This document shows, one piece after another, positions 19,608-29,607 of a stretch of 64,000 nucleotides of DNA (positions are counted from its first letter, which is position 1; every line of letters begins with the position of its first letter). The stretch is from Flaveria trinervia (taxonomy: Eukaryota; Streptophyta; Magnoliopsida; Asterales; Asteraceae), in contig CM046444.1 in assembly GCA_025506515.1 (NCBI GenBank), positions 78,508,589 to 78,572,588 of the forward strand. Reading direction: 5' to 3'. Below the pieces are notes generated by a model. That model searched no databases, was not told where the DNA came from, and saw nothing but the letters and a program-made list of their open reading frames with translations. The translations under genes were made by a program, and so were the position numbers.

Positions 19608-21356
19608 TTATTTACTGAGATCATCAGTAGTTATCACTTTTTCTAGCTGCAGCATACCAAGCTGTAACACTAGGTTTTGGAAAGTCGAACTATTCAAAGG
19701 CTTAGTAAAAATGTCTGCAAGCTCATTAGCACTAGGCACAAACTTTCGATCAATCAGACCTTTTTCAAAACAATCCCTGATAAAATGATGTCTGATCTCT
19801 ATATGTTTGGTCCTAGAGTGCTGGACAGGATTCTTGACAATGCAAAGAGCTGAAGCACTGTCCATTAATAATGGAGTCTTAGTCTCTGTAATGTCATAAT
19901 CCAAAAGTTGGTTCTGAAGCCAGAGTACCTGAGAAGTACAGCTTGCAGCAGCAATGTACTCTGCTTCAGCAGTAGATGTAGCAACAGATGTTTGTTTCTT
20001 ACTCTGCCAAGAAATCAAACAGTTGCCTAGAAATTGACATCTACCAAAAGTTGACTTTCTGGTTAACTTACACCCTGCATAGTCACTATCAGAAAAAGCA
20101 ACCAATTTGCAAGAGTGTCCAGTGGAATACCATAAACCTAGAGATTGTGTACCTTGCAGATATCTAAAGATCCTTTTGACTGCAATCAAGTGAGACTCTT
20201 TAGGAGCAGCCTGAAATCTAGCACAAACACACGTTGCAAACATAATATCTGGTCTAGAAGCTGTTAAGTACATCAAGGACCCAATCATACATCTGTAAAG
20301 TGTTTCATCAACAGCTTTACCTTTCTGATCTGCATCCAGTTGTGTGGTGTTGCACATGGGAGTAGAACAGGGCTTACAATTTTGTAAATCAAACTTGTTC
20401 AAAAGATCTTTTGTATATTTAGACTGATGAATGAAAGTCCCATCAGCCTTTTGTTTGATTTGCAATCCTAGAAAGAACTGTAATTCTCCCATTGCACTCA
20501 TTTCAAACTTCTTATGCATTAAATTGGTAAAGTCATCACACAATTGGGGATCAGAGGATGCAAAAATAATATCATCAACATAAATTTGAACAAGTAGCTT
20601 ATGCTGATCTACCTTCTTAATGAATAAAGTTTTATCTATGGAGCCTCTAGTGAAATTATTTTGAAAAAGAAAATTCGATAATGTCTCATACGAGGCTCTA
20701 GGAGCTTGTTTCAACCCATAAAGAGCCTTATCAAGCTTGTATACCCAATCTGGATGTTTATTATTATCCTCAAAATCTGGTGGTTGACATACATAAACTT
20801 CTTCTTTTATTTTACCATATAAAAATGCACTTTTAACATCCATTTGAAAAACTTTAAAATTGTGAAATGCAGCATAGGCTAAGAACAATCTAATTGCCTC
20901 TAGTCTGGCTACAGGGGCAAAGGTCTCATCATAATCAATACCTTCTTCTTGTGAAAACCCCTGAACAACCAGTCTGGCCTTGTTCTTAACAATAAGCCCA
21001 TTATCATCTGTTTTGTTCCTAAACACCCATTTCGTGCCTATTGCACACTTACCTGGGGGTAGAGGAACCAGTTCCCACACTTGTTGTTTCTTGAACTGAA
21101 GTAGCTCAAGCTGCATGGCTTCCACCCATCCATTGTCTCTTAAAGTAACATGATAGTTCTTTGGCTCTTGCTGACTGATGAAGAGAGCATAGAAGCACAA
21201 GTTTGACAATTGACTTCTGGTTGAGACGCCAGCATTGATACCACCAATGATTTGAGACATGGGGTGATCCTTCAGCTCTTGGTGCACGATAAGATCAGTG
21301 CAAGTGTTTGTAGCCGTTTCAGCTTCACAGATGTTGATACAGATTCTTGAAACCAA
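19608..21356 (-). CDS. pol: Element B pol: intact reverse transcriptase and RNase H frame
   Basis: A continuous 582-codon frame, the best preserved coding region in the window. RT begins near residue 65 (NGWVEAMQLELLQF, IGTKWVFRNKTDD), passes KARLVVQGFSQEEGIDYDE, FQMDVKSAFLYG and LDKALYGLKQAPRA, and carries the catalytic QIYVDDIIFASS motif near residue 265. RNase H follows with SRPDIMFATCVCARFQ, FSDSDYAGC, STAEAEYIAAASC, LMDSASALCI and TKHIEIRHHFIRDCFEKG. It ends at DDLSK with TAA, before the repeat spacer. It overlaps the INT C-terminal frame by 85 bases in another frame, so the start at 21356 is not natural; the natural product is part of a Gag-Pol polyprotein. Confidence 0.92.
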   Translation of the reverse strand: MVSRICINICEAETATNTCTDLIVHQELKDHPMSQIIGGINAGVSTRSQLSNLCFYALFISQQEPKNYHVTLRDNGWVEAMQLELLQFKKQQVWELVPLPPGKCAIGTKWVFRNKTDDNGLIVKNKARLVVQGFSQEEGIDYDETFAPVARLEAIRLFLAYAAFHNFKVFQMDVKSAFLYGKIKEEVYVCQPPDFEDNNKHPDWVYKLDKALYGLKQAPRASYETLSNFLFQNNFTRGSIDKTLFIKKVDQHKLLVQIYVDDIIFASSDPQLCDDFTNLMHKKFEMSAMGELQFFLGLQIKQKADGTFIHQSKYTKDLLNKFDLQNCKPCSTPMCNTTQLDADQKGKAVDETLYRCMIGSLMYLTASRPDIMFATCVCARFQAAPKESHLIAVKRIFRYLQGTQSLGLWYSTGHSCKLVAFSDSDYAGCKLTRKSTFGRCQFLGNCLISWQSKKQTSVATSTAEAEYIAAASCTSQVLWLQNQLLDYDITETKTPLLMDSASALCIVKNPVQHSRTKHIEIRHHFIRDCFEKGLIDRKFVPSANELADIFTKPLNSSTFQNLVLQLGMLQLEKVITTDDLSK

Positions 21357-21889
21357 GTATTAGATGGCAAATCACACGATGTAGAGGAATCAGAAATCTC
21401 ATCAGCATTTGTTGTGGATGGAGCTGCTGAAGGTACAGGAACATCAAGTTTAGCAGACTCAGGCAGTTGGTCACTGAACTTGAAAAGGTGAGTACTGATA
21501 TCATCATCATCTTCAGTACCACCAGGTGGAAGACTTGCTGCAGAAGATGATTTATCCACATGATCAGCAACAGCTGGAGTTTGATAAGGAGCATATTGCA
21601 CTATGTCCAGATCAAACAACTCCACAGGGTTTTGTGGAATTTTATCCTTAGGAGATTCATTGAATTTCACATGCAAGGTTTCTTCAACTATCTTTGTTCT
21701 GCAGTTGAAGACTCCGTAAGCCTTGCAAGTGGATGAATAACCTACAAAATACCCTGCATCTACCTTAGGATCAAATTTGTGGAGTTGACCCTTTGTGTTG
21801 AGAATGAAACAAGGAAATCCAAAGGCTCTGAAGAATGAAATCAAAGGAGCCAAATGATGTAGAGCTTCATATGGAGTCTTCATCAACCT
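21272..21889 (-). pseudogene. pol: Element B pol: integrase C-terminal region and linker
   Basis: A 204-codon frame: MMKTPYEALHHLAPLISFF, then GFPCFILNTKG, the copia GYFVGYSSTCKAYGVFN motif (about residues 48-63), and an acidic Ser-rich linker toward RT. It is cut from the upstream integrase core by an in-frame TAG at 21890-21892 where element C has a glutamine codon, so this looks like a C-to-T nonsense change. The 3' end runs into a frameshift relative to RT near 21300. Confidence 0.85.
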
Positions 21890-22806
21890 CTAATTTACTA
21901 ACACTCTATTCTGCACATAGCAAGCTGTATTGATAGCTTCAGCCCAAAAGGTCAAAGGAAAACTAGAGTCAGCCAACATGGACCTTGCGGCTTCAATTAA
22001 AGTCCTGTTCTTTCTCTCCACTACTCCATTTTGTTCTAGAGTCCTTGGGATGCTAAACTGCCTTTTGATTCTTTTGAAAGATAAAAATCAACAAGTGTAT
22101 GGTTTTTGAATTCAGTACCATTGTCACTCCTTATACACTTGACTGATAGGGAATACTGCTTCTCAACATATAGCACAAAGTTTATAATCTTCCGAGCAAC
22201 CTCATCCTTTGAATGTAGAAAGAAAGTCCATACGAATCTGGAGTAATCATCCACAATTACCAGACAGTATTTCTTCTTTGCCAAGCTCATCACTCTCACA
22301 GGACCAAATAAATCCATGTGCAGTAACTGCAAGCAGGCAATGGAATTAGGTTCTTTAATGGGAGGGAATGAGACTTTGTGTTGTTTTCCTTTCAAACAAG
22401 CAGTGCAGGCTTCATCACAGTGGAACTCCTTTGTTGATAAACCTCTCACTAAACGATTGTGGATCAGCTGATTCATGTTTCTGAGATTGACATGACCCAG
22501 CCTTCTATGCCATAGTTTAGATTCCTGAAGAGAGGCTTTGGAGAACAGGCATGGATGACCCTTCAAATCAATCTTCTTTGACAAATCCAAGGCATACACT
22601 CTTCCAATCCTGTTGGCCTTCAGGAGAGTATGTTCATCCATTACCTTGTCAATCAGCCTCAGAACTTGGGAAGACAGAATCCTGCAGTTCTGGCTTGTGA
22701 AAAGTGCAACATGCCCTTTCTCACACATCAGACTAACACTCAGCAGATTATACTTGAGATTCTCCACATGGTTGACATCATCAAACCTGATTTGTCCATT
22801 AGACAC
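21890..22806 (-). pseudogene. pol: Element B pol: GAG_pre-integrase and integrase core
   Basis: The open frame at 22036-22806 holds WHRRLGHVNLRNMNQLIHN and CTACLKGKQHK (pre-integrase zinc-binding region), then rve core motifs LLHMDLFGPV, VIVDDYSRFVW and RSDNGTEFKN with the first two catalytic aspartates. Near 22060 a frameshift diverts the frame; the third catalytic region (QNGVVERKNRTL) is still present in another frame at about 21990-22030, followed by MLADSSFPLTFWAEA. The enzyme would join cDNA to the target; this copy is interrupted. Confidence 0.88.
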
Positions 22807-22985
22807 ATATCCTTTCCCAATGATTAACCTCTGGCATCATTTCCAAATGAAACAAATCCCTTCTTTCCTTGAGAGTAGTCATTAAGAAGAGAACTGCTCC
22901 CGGTCATATGCATTGATCCTCACTGTCCACATACCAGATGCTCCTTTGGCATGTTGAAGAACCCTGCATAAAAGAAAACTAGTTA
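22807..22985 (-). pseudogene. pol: Element B pol: protease remnant, active site frameshifted
   Basis: By comparison with element C (WYVDSGGSMHMTG at the same place), B encodes WYVDS and then loses one base inside the active-site triplet near 22928, so reading frame and active-site loop are destroyed. A splice-acceptor-like sequence (CTAAC, pyrimidine-rich tract, GCAG; AG at 22964-22965) lies just upstream. Confidence 0.75.
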
Positions 22986-23852
22986 GATTTTGAGACCCAA
23001 ACCTTTTTGGTTTGGGTCTGTTTTCATCAACAGATGCAACCATAACTTGTTTCTTATGATTAACAGCTGAAGAAGGAGATGGTGTTGAAATGGATTCCTT
23101 GGATTTGGGCTTGGAATGCCTTTTCAGTGATTTGATCATAGGTGCATCTAATTGGTTAACTCTCCCCAACAAATGCTGAACCATCATAACAAGTTGTGTC
23201 TGATTTGTAGCCAAAGCTTTCAGCTCTTGTGACATATCAGTACTTGTGTTTGATGAGTTCCTGTGATCCACCATTTCCTCCTTAAAATTAATAGACTTAG
23301 TCTGATGTTATCATGAGGAGCACCATCAGCTGTTTTGTGATTAACCTTATCCTTCTTTTTGAATTTGGTTGAAGGCTTGGGTTTATCACAATGGAATGAT
23401 TGCGGTACAAAGTTGGTCTCAAACTCAGTTTTCATTTCATCCATCTGGATTTTAATGAGCTTATCTCTGTTGAGTTTGGAACCCTTTCTGTACCAACATT
23501 CATCAGAAAGATGATTGAATTTACCATATATTTCACATGGCTTATTCTTCATCTTGGATTGATCAACTGCTGATCAAGGAAACTACTGAAGGTGTGCTCT
23601 TCAGTACTTTCCTCCTTTCAGTAATTTTGTTCAGTACTGAAGAATCTGTAACAACTGAAGAGTTGTTCTTCAGCTGTTTATTGTCAGCAGTTGTTAATCC
23701 ATTTATTTCAGCTGATTTGAAATGCTTTTCAGTTGTTGTAACTTGCCCTTCAGTACTTAAGTTACTTTGAGGGACAACATCTGAAATACTCAGCTTCATG
23801 TGCTTATCAGTAGTTAACCCATCAGCCAATTGACTTGTTGAGGTATCAACCC
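22986..23852 (-). pseudogene. Element B linker with second zinc knuckle (Cys to Tyr)
   Basis: Frames at 23220-23552 and 22882-23274 encode a basic region. It begins KNKPCEIYGKFNHLSDECWYRKG, a CCHC-type knuckle whose second cysteine is tyrosine; C has cysteine there (CEVCGLFNHLTDDC). A Lys-rich stretch and LKALATNQTQLVMMVQHLLGRVNQLD follow, leading to protease. The interval 23553-23852 still codes in part (LTTDKHMKLSISDVVPQ), yet its DNA is made of the same CTTCAG and AACTACTGAA words found in the LTR, so the repeat vocabulary invades coding sequence. Confidence 0.75.
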
Positions 23853-24401
23853 TTATTCATCTTGTGATTTTGGGAGATCACTTGTGGATGATGCACATGA
23901 TAATGTGGTTTGGAGATTGCTTTCACTTTCAGATTTTACTATTGGTTTTGGAGTAAAATCTGTTGGAGGTGCAATATTGTTATAACCAATTCCAAACTTC
24001 ACATTCGAAGCAGATTGCTTACTGAGCAGCATTTGAAATCCCTTGCAGGATGACACCCAGCGGTCACACCCATCTTGGGTAACTGCAAGTTTTTCTTTGA
24101 GTTCCTTATGGTTCTCAAGAATGACCTCTAGCTTAGCCTTTTCATCATTTAATTGGCATTTAAGCTTATAAATCTCATTATCTTTGTCCTTAAGGACAGA
24201 ATCATATTCAGCTTTTCTTTTGGAAATAGTTTGCTCCAGCTCTAGATTTTGATTAATTACAGCTACATTAGCTTCTCTAATAGAGACAAATGCATCTATG
24301 CAAGATTCAGAACAAAGCTTGGCCTTAGCCTCAGAAGATACCTGGGTTACCTGTGAAGAAGATGCATTGGAGCAAGAACCCTCAGTAGATTCCACGGCCA
24401 T
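23853..24401 (-). CDS. Element B linker: coiled-coil segment
   Basis: A 182-codon frame, Glu/Lys/Leu-rich with heptad-like spacing from about residue 45 to 125 (NQNLELEQTISKRKAEYDSV, KLEVILENHKELKEKLAVTQ), then SNVKFGIGYNNIAPPTDFTP, closely matched in C. It follows the gag frame almost directly; in C the two are continuous (NLALMALES), so the stop at 24407 looks like a lesion. A role in Gag assembly is inference. Confidence 0.75.
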   Translation of the reverse strand: MAVESTEGSCSNASSSQVTQVSSEAKAKLCSESCIDAFVSIREANVAVINQNLELEQTISKRKAEYDSVLKDKDNEIYKLKCQLNDEKAKLEVILENHKELKEKLAVTQDGCDRWVSSCKGFQMLLSKQSASNVKFGIGYNNIAPPTDFTPKPIVKSESESNLQTTLSCASSTSDLPKSQDE

Positions 24402-24406
24402 GAGAG

Positions 24407-25834
24407 CTAGATTCCCAAAATGATGTTCACCACCATGTTGACCATCACAGTAAATAATTGCTCAATACCAGAGAGATCATCTCGTAAACTGCTCCAGTCA
24501 GCATTACCAGGGGTGAAAAAGCTGTGATGAGGTTGTGATTGAGATGGTAGAGGCTCAGGTAATGCTTGTGGTTGTTGTGCAGTAGGAACTTGAAGCTGAG
24601 GCATGTAATAGCAGGGATACGGATATGACATTGGACCGTGAGGGACAAAATATGCAGGTGAAACAGGTTGTGAATGATGACCGGAACTAGCAGGTTGTTG
24701 CCCCTTGTTTTGTGGACTAGTGCTTGGAAAAGTCAAAAAGGGTGCAGAGGAGTTAGATCCAGATGATCTACACTCTCTTGCAAAGTGTCCAAGCCTTTGG
24801 CATTTGTGACACCTCAACTTACTCTTGTCAAAACCAACTTTGGTTTTGCCAGAGAGTCCTGGAAATTTCCTGCCAGTCCTCTTGTAGAACTTCTGAGATC
24901 TGATATTAATCAAGGCCATTTGGGTCAGAATATCCATCTCTTCTAGATCATCATCAGCTATTCCTTTCAAATCATCCATGATAAAACATAAATTGTCACT
25001 ATTACAGCCTGAGTGACTATCAACACCAACAAATGCATGATGTGAACTGTTTGAAGAGAAATCTATATACTCATCATAATTACTTTCAGATGCAGCATAT
25101 TTTGACTCATGACCAACCAAGGCAGTGTTCCCTGGTACAAAGTCATCAGTGAGCTTTTCTGATGATGCCAGTTTCCTTTTCTGCTCTATTTCTCTCTCAA
25201 ATGTAAGCAGTTTCCCATGAAGTTGGGTGAGGATAGTTTATCCAGAATTGCACTGGAGCGTAGGACAGTAGTGTATGTGTCCCATCTCTCAGGCAGTGAT
25301 CTAAGGAATCTGTTGTTCATCTGGCTATTGGTATATTCATGTTTGATGATTTTTAGCTCAGATATCAACCAGAAAAACGCTCAAACTGTTGAGTAGTGTC
25401 TCACCCTTCCTATGAGAGAATGTTTCATATTGTTGGGCAAGGATTTTTCTGTGTTTGCTAAGACCTCATCAGTTCCACCGAATTGTTCCTTCAGTGCATT
25501 CCAGAGATCATAAGCAGTTTCATGATGCATAAGCCCTGAATAGATTTCATTCGGCAATGCCATGGCCAGAATTCCATGCGCTTTAGCATCAATCTCAAAC
25601 AGTTTCCGATCTTCATCTGAGTATTGTTCCTTCTTCTTCCGAACCATTTGATTGGTTTCCGGATTGTTCACCATAGGCTTATGTGGACCATGTACCACTG
25701 ATGTCCAACAACCTGAACTGTTAACAGACAGGTATGAAGCATTCTTCGTTGCCATATGTTATACTCAGTCCTAACCAGCATCGGAGGCTTGGTTGAGGAA
25801 CGGTGTTGTGAGGGTCATTAGAAGGATTAGTCAT
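24407..25834 (-). pseudogene. gag: Element B gag with CCHC knuckle, broken near its start
   Basis: The likely start is MTNPSNDPHN (ATG complement at 25832-25834). Small frameshifts follow, so the capsid region is spread over frames 25381-25755 (MVNNPETNQMVRKK, LFEIDAKAHGILAMALPNEI, LWNALKEQFGGT) and 25186-25368 (NRFLRSLPERWDTYT). The frame 24407-25120 carries MDDLKGIADDDLEEMD, GRKFPGLSGKTKVGFDKSKL and an intact knuckle CHKCQRLGHFAREC, then a Gln/Pro-rich tail. It packages the RNA; the second knuckle lies further downstream. Confidence 0.85.
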
Positions 25835-26048
25835 TCTTAGATTCAACCAAAATCAATTAAGTTTTAATAGATTTAGAACAGAACACAACAGACCAAACTG
25901 AACCAAGAGAAAACAGAAAGCAATAAAATGAAAGTAGCAGAAATTCAATTAACTATAACCAATTCTTGCAAATATGCCAATTCAATCAAATGCATATATC
26001 GATTAGCAGTTTCAATGATCAATTGTTAGATCGATCAATGATTAACCA

Positions 26049-26060
26049 GCTCTGATACCA
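26049..26060 (-). other. Element B primer binding site
   Basis: The plus strand is GCTCTGATACCA, giving TGGTATCAGAGC on the element strand, a 12-base match to the complement of the initiator tRNA-Met 3' end, two bases inside the 5' LTR. Confidence 0.92.
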
Positions 26061-26062
26061 AT

Positions 26063-26934
26063 TGATAGGATCAGTGATCTACGTTTGATTGATTAGAGAG
26101 TATTACAGTGGAAATCAAACAATGAATTAGACAATTCACAAGAATACAGTTGATATTCAAAGTAAGAACAAACGATTATAGAAAGAATTCTGCAAATCAA
26201 AGATTTCATTCAATACGCGCTTTCGTGGTGACACAATGTCACACTTACAATCAGGTCAATCATCCCTTATATAGGAATGTCGTGGTGGAACATTCCTTAT
26301 ATAGGAGATGTGACGTCTGCTGATGTCATTTGATGGTGACATCTAACAGAATTATTCAAACTACTGAAAGTTAACACAACTACTGAAGATGTCAAAACAG
26401 CTGACATCTTCTTACAAAAATACTAAGTGTTAACTGTCACTACAACCACTGAAAAGAAACTACTGAAACTACAACGACTGAAGAACATGCTCTTCAGTCA
26501 TTTTACAAATACTGAAACAAAAAGAAAACTACTGAAAGGAAACCATCACAACAACTGAAGAATGTTTCATCAGCTGTTGTAACAAACTCTAAAGACTTCA
26601 GCTGTTGTCATCAGCTGATGTCTTCAGTCTTTGTACTTCAGCTGTTGATCTTTAGTACTTTGTTCTTCAGCTATTGATCTTTAGACTTTGGTCTTCAGCT
26701 GTTGAAGTCTTCAGTACTTTAGTCTTCAGTTGTTGAAGTCTTCAGTACTTTAGTCTTCAGCTGTTGATCTTCAGACTTTGGTCTTCAGCTATTGAAGTCT
26801 TCAGTACTTTAGTCTTCAGTTGTTGAAGTCTTTAGACTTTGTCAAACAGCTGATCAAGTCTTTAGCAATTGTTGTGATGTCTGTGGGACTTAGAGGTTTT
26901 TCTGATCAGGCTCATTGGTTCTTTTGGTCCAACA
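26063..26934 (-). repeat. Element B right (5') LTR
   Basis: 872 bp, TGATAGGATC to GGTCCAACA on the plus strand, paired with 14494-15384. The end base of the TG motif is kept while the following bases differ (TGATAGG against TGTTAGG). The TATA region is at 26266-26303 and the CTTCAG word-rich region at about 26480-26870. Confidence 0.95.
26266..26303 (-). promoter_or_regulatory. Duplicated TATA box of element B 5' LTR
   Basis: Two identical TATATAAG boxes on the minus strand (plus-strand CTTATATA at 26266-26273 and 26296-26303), 30 bases apart. The same pair is in the other LTR. Element C has one. Confidence 0.6.
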
Positions 26935-28316
26935 ATCCGCATTCCTTTGCCAATCCGCATTTGTTTGCAAAGCATCCGCATTTGTTTGCAAGGCATCCAC
27001 ATTTGATTTCAATGTATCCGCATTTAAATTAAAAATCATCTGCATTGTGCTTAGAGCACCCGCATTTTTTTATAAGTCAACCGCATTTGGTGTCAAGGCA
27101 TCCGCATTTGGTGATAACTCATCCGTATTTGGTGACAAGTCATCCGCATTTGTGACAAGTCATCCGCATTTGTGACAAGTCATCCGCATTTGTGACAATT
27201 CATCCGCATTTATGACAAGTCATCCGCATTTGTGAGAAGTCATCCGCATTTGTGACAAGTCATCCGCATTTGTGACAAGTCATCCGCATTTTTTGCCAAG
27301 TCATTTACATTTGGTGACAACTCATCCGCATTTGTGTATAACACATCCGTATTTGATGAAGCTTCATCCGCATTTGTTTTGTTCATCCGCATTTGCTTTC
27401 AGACTTGAACAAAAAGGATTTCACACTACAGTCCAGCTCGGGAAATCAGTAGTAGCTTCTATTTCTTCATCTTTTCTACGTTTTTAATGATAATCGTGTT
27501 CAATTGCATCGAATTTTGAAGGAATAATCCAGTGAATGAATATATATCTTCAGATCGTACCATATTAGAACAGATTTAGTGATTTCTCTTCTTGATTTTG
27601 AGATGAACAAATGTCTTTTTTATGTTAATCTTGTTCAATTGCGTCGCATTTGTTTTGTTCATCCTTATTTTTTTTCTTTCATGATCACAATGGACATGCC
27701 TGTTGGTTGCAATCATCCAAGTTCATGTTTTTCTATTCTTTTTGATGTCCTGTTCATCAACTGTTCATAAGCATTTCTTGCAACACATCCGCATTTCTTT
27801 ACCAATACGCATTTGTTTGCAAAGCATCCGCGTTTGTTTGCAAGGCATTTGCATTTGTTTGCAAGGCATCCGTATCTGATTTCAATGCATCCACATTTCA
27901 CTTCAAAGCATCCGTATTTGTTCATAGAGTACCCGCATTTGTTTATAAGTTAACCGCATTTGGTGTCAAGGCATCCGCATTTGGTGACAAGTCATCCACA
28001 CTTGGTGACAAGTCATCCGCATTTGTGACAAGTCATCCGCATCTGTGACGAGTCATCCGCATTTGTGCAAGTCATCAACATTGATGACAAGTCATCCACA
28101 TTTGTGCCAAGTCATCCGCATGTGTGACAAGTCATCCGCATTTATGACAAGTCATCCGCATTTGTTGCCAAGTCATCCGCATTTGGTGACAACTCATCCG
28201 CATTTGTGTATAACACATCCGCATTTGATGAAGCTTCACCTGCATTTGTTTTGTTCGTCTGCATTTTTTTTCAGAGTTGAACAAAAACGATTTCACACTG
28301 CAGTGTAGCTCGGGAA
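26935..28316. repeat. Minisatellite array, right part
   Basis: It resumes with the same 20-bp subunit and spacer right after element B; the spacer anchor recurs near 27420 and 28290. The first five bases are the right copy of the B target duplication (26935-26939). The array runs into the assembly gap, so its true end is not seen. Confidence 0.95.
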
Positions 28317-28416
28317 NNNNNNNNNNNNNNNNNNNNNNNNNNNNNNNNNNNNNNNNNNNNNNNNNNNNNNNNNNNNNNNNNNNNNNNNNNNNNNNNNNNN
28401 NNNNNNNNNNNNNNNN
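28317..28416. other. Assembly gap of 100 N
   Basis: Exactly 100 undetermined bases between satellite sequence and the truncated LTR of element D. The round number suggests a placeholder gap, so its real size is unknown. Confidence 0.98.
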
Positions 28417-28838
28417 TTTGTTTTCAAGAAGGTAAAACCCTCTCATGGAGAGGGGGGGGCGGGCCGAAAATGCTCTTCTAAACAAGTTCCCCCCTAAATT
28501 TTAACCAGCATTTAATAGATTAGTCCCTTGTAAGTTTGTACAATTAATTTTTAATTGTATAACTTACACCCTCTTTTAATTACTTAATGTTTCTAACTAA
28601 CTTAAATAACACTAAGTAATATTCTTGAACAAAATATCCTAATAAGTTGTTCCAATCTACATGCAACTTATTTAGAAAACCCATTTTCTAAATTGGTGTT
28701 ATTATTTATTGCATGATCATATCATCAATTGAATAATTGTCGGTGATTGCAAAGCTTGTTATTGGGTACCCCAACTTGGATCATGACATATATCAACCGC
28801 ATCAATGTTCTATGTTTCTTGGGATATAGAATCCAACA
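28417..28838 (-). repeat. Element D 3' LTR, truncated by the gap
   Basis: The plus strand ends TAGAATCCAACA at 28838, the complement of an LTR start TGTTGGATTCTA that aligns with the LTR starts of H (TGTAGGATTCTA) and G. Shared inner words are the complements of ATGATCCAAGT and AACAAGCTT (28745-28790). About half of the expected 0.9-1.0 kb is present; the rest lies in or beyond the gap. Confidence 0.85.
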
Positions 28839-28856
28839 ATCTCCCACTTGCACAAG
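28839..28856 (-). other. Element D polypurine tract
   Basis: The plus strand is ATCTCCCACTTGCACAAG next to the LTR; the element strand is purine-rich CAAGTGGGAGAT, the usual place for plus-strand priming. Confidence 0.7.
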
Positions 28857-29607
28857 ATTCATAGAAGATTAATGCAAGCAGTAAATACCGCCCCCGCCTA
28901 ACAACATTTATACCCTTAATACGCATGACTTATAGCCATACAATAACATCACCCATTCAAGTATCCTACTTGAAAGATTTAGGTGAATTGATCATCTATC
29001 CTTTTTTATAGATGTCTGTTAAAGCCAAACAAAGAGTGATCATTCCTTTGATTTAACTTATCCAGGCCTTAGACATCTTCCTCTCACGAATAAGAGGAAC
29101 AAATCCCATCTTGACTACATACGTTTCTCACAATCACCTTGTATCACATTGAACATAGTCTCATGTACTGTCCATTATTTCAGAATAGCGGATAACCAGT
29201 AAAGGTATGACACTTGGTGAATATCAAAACCCAATATTATCTCAGGTCTGAGGTACCAAATGATATTCGCCTTTACTCAAATTTACTTATGATCAATCAA
29301 TAAGATTCCACGTAGTAAAATTTGAGATGCGGGTTAGTCCATATTGTATCCCCAAATACCTATGAACCTGGGCAGCAACCCATTGCTCTAATTCCTCTTT
29401 ATGAATATCAACCAATCCAAGTTATAATAATCTTACCCTCACACTTGTTCCCACAAGTCTGAACGACTACGGACGTTTAGAGTAAACAATTTACTCATGG
29501 ATTAAACATGCTAAATTGGAACATTAATTGAAACATTATAACCAAATAATTTTATTCACATATACAGAGTTCCACTATCCAAACAAATTTACAGATCAAA
29601 TCCGTCA
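28857..29607 (-). other. Element D 3' untranslated region
   Basis: About 750 bp between the pol stop and PPT, AT-rich, with no ORF supported and no repeat structure noticed. Confidence 0.55.

Larger units (their letters stand above)
14494..26934 (-). mobile_element. Element B: complete Sirevirus-like Ty1/copia with ORF3
   Basis: Full-length minus-strand element of 12,441 bp bounded by two LTRs and a perfect 5-bp duplication, inserted in the minisatellite. From right to left: 5' LTR, PBS, gag, linker with second knuckle, PR, INT, RT-RNase H, repeat-rich spacer, ORF3, PPT, 3' LTR. The LTRs differ by scattered, mostly transition substitutions plus a few indels, including one of about 20 bp, so the insertion is fairly young. 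RT-RNase H is one open frame, but gag, PR, INT and ORF3 carry stops or frameshifts, so this copy looks non-autonomous. Confidence 0.95.
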
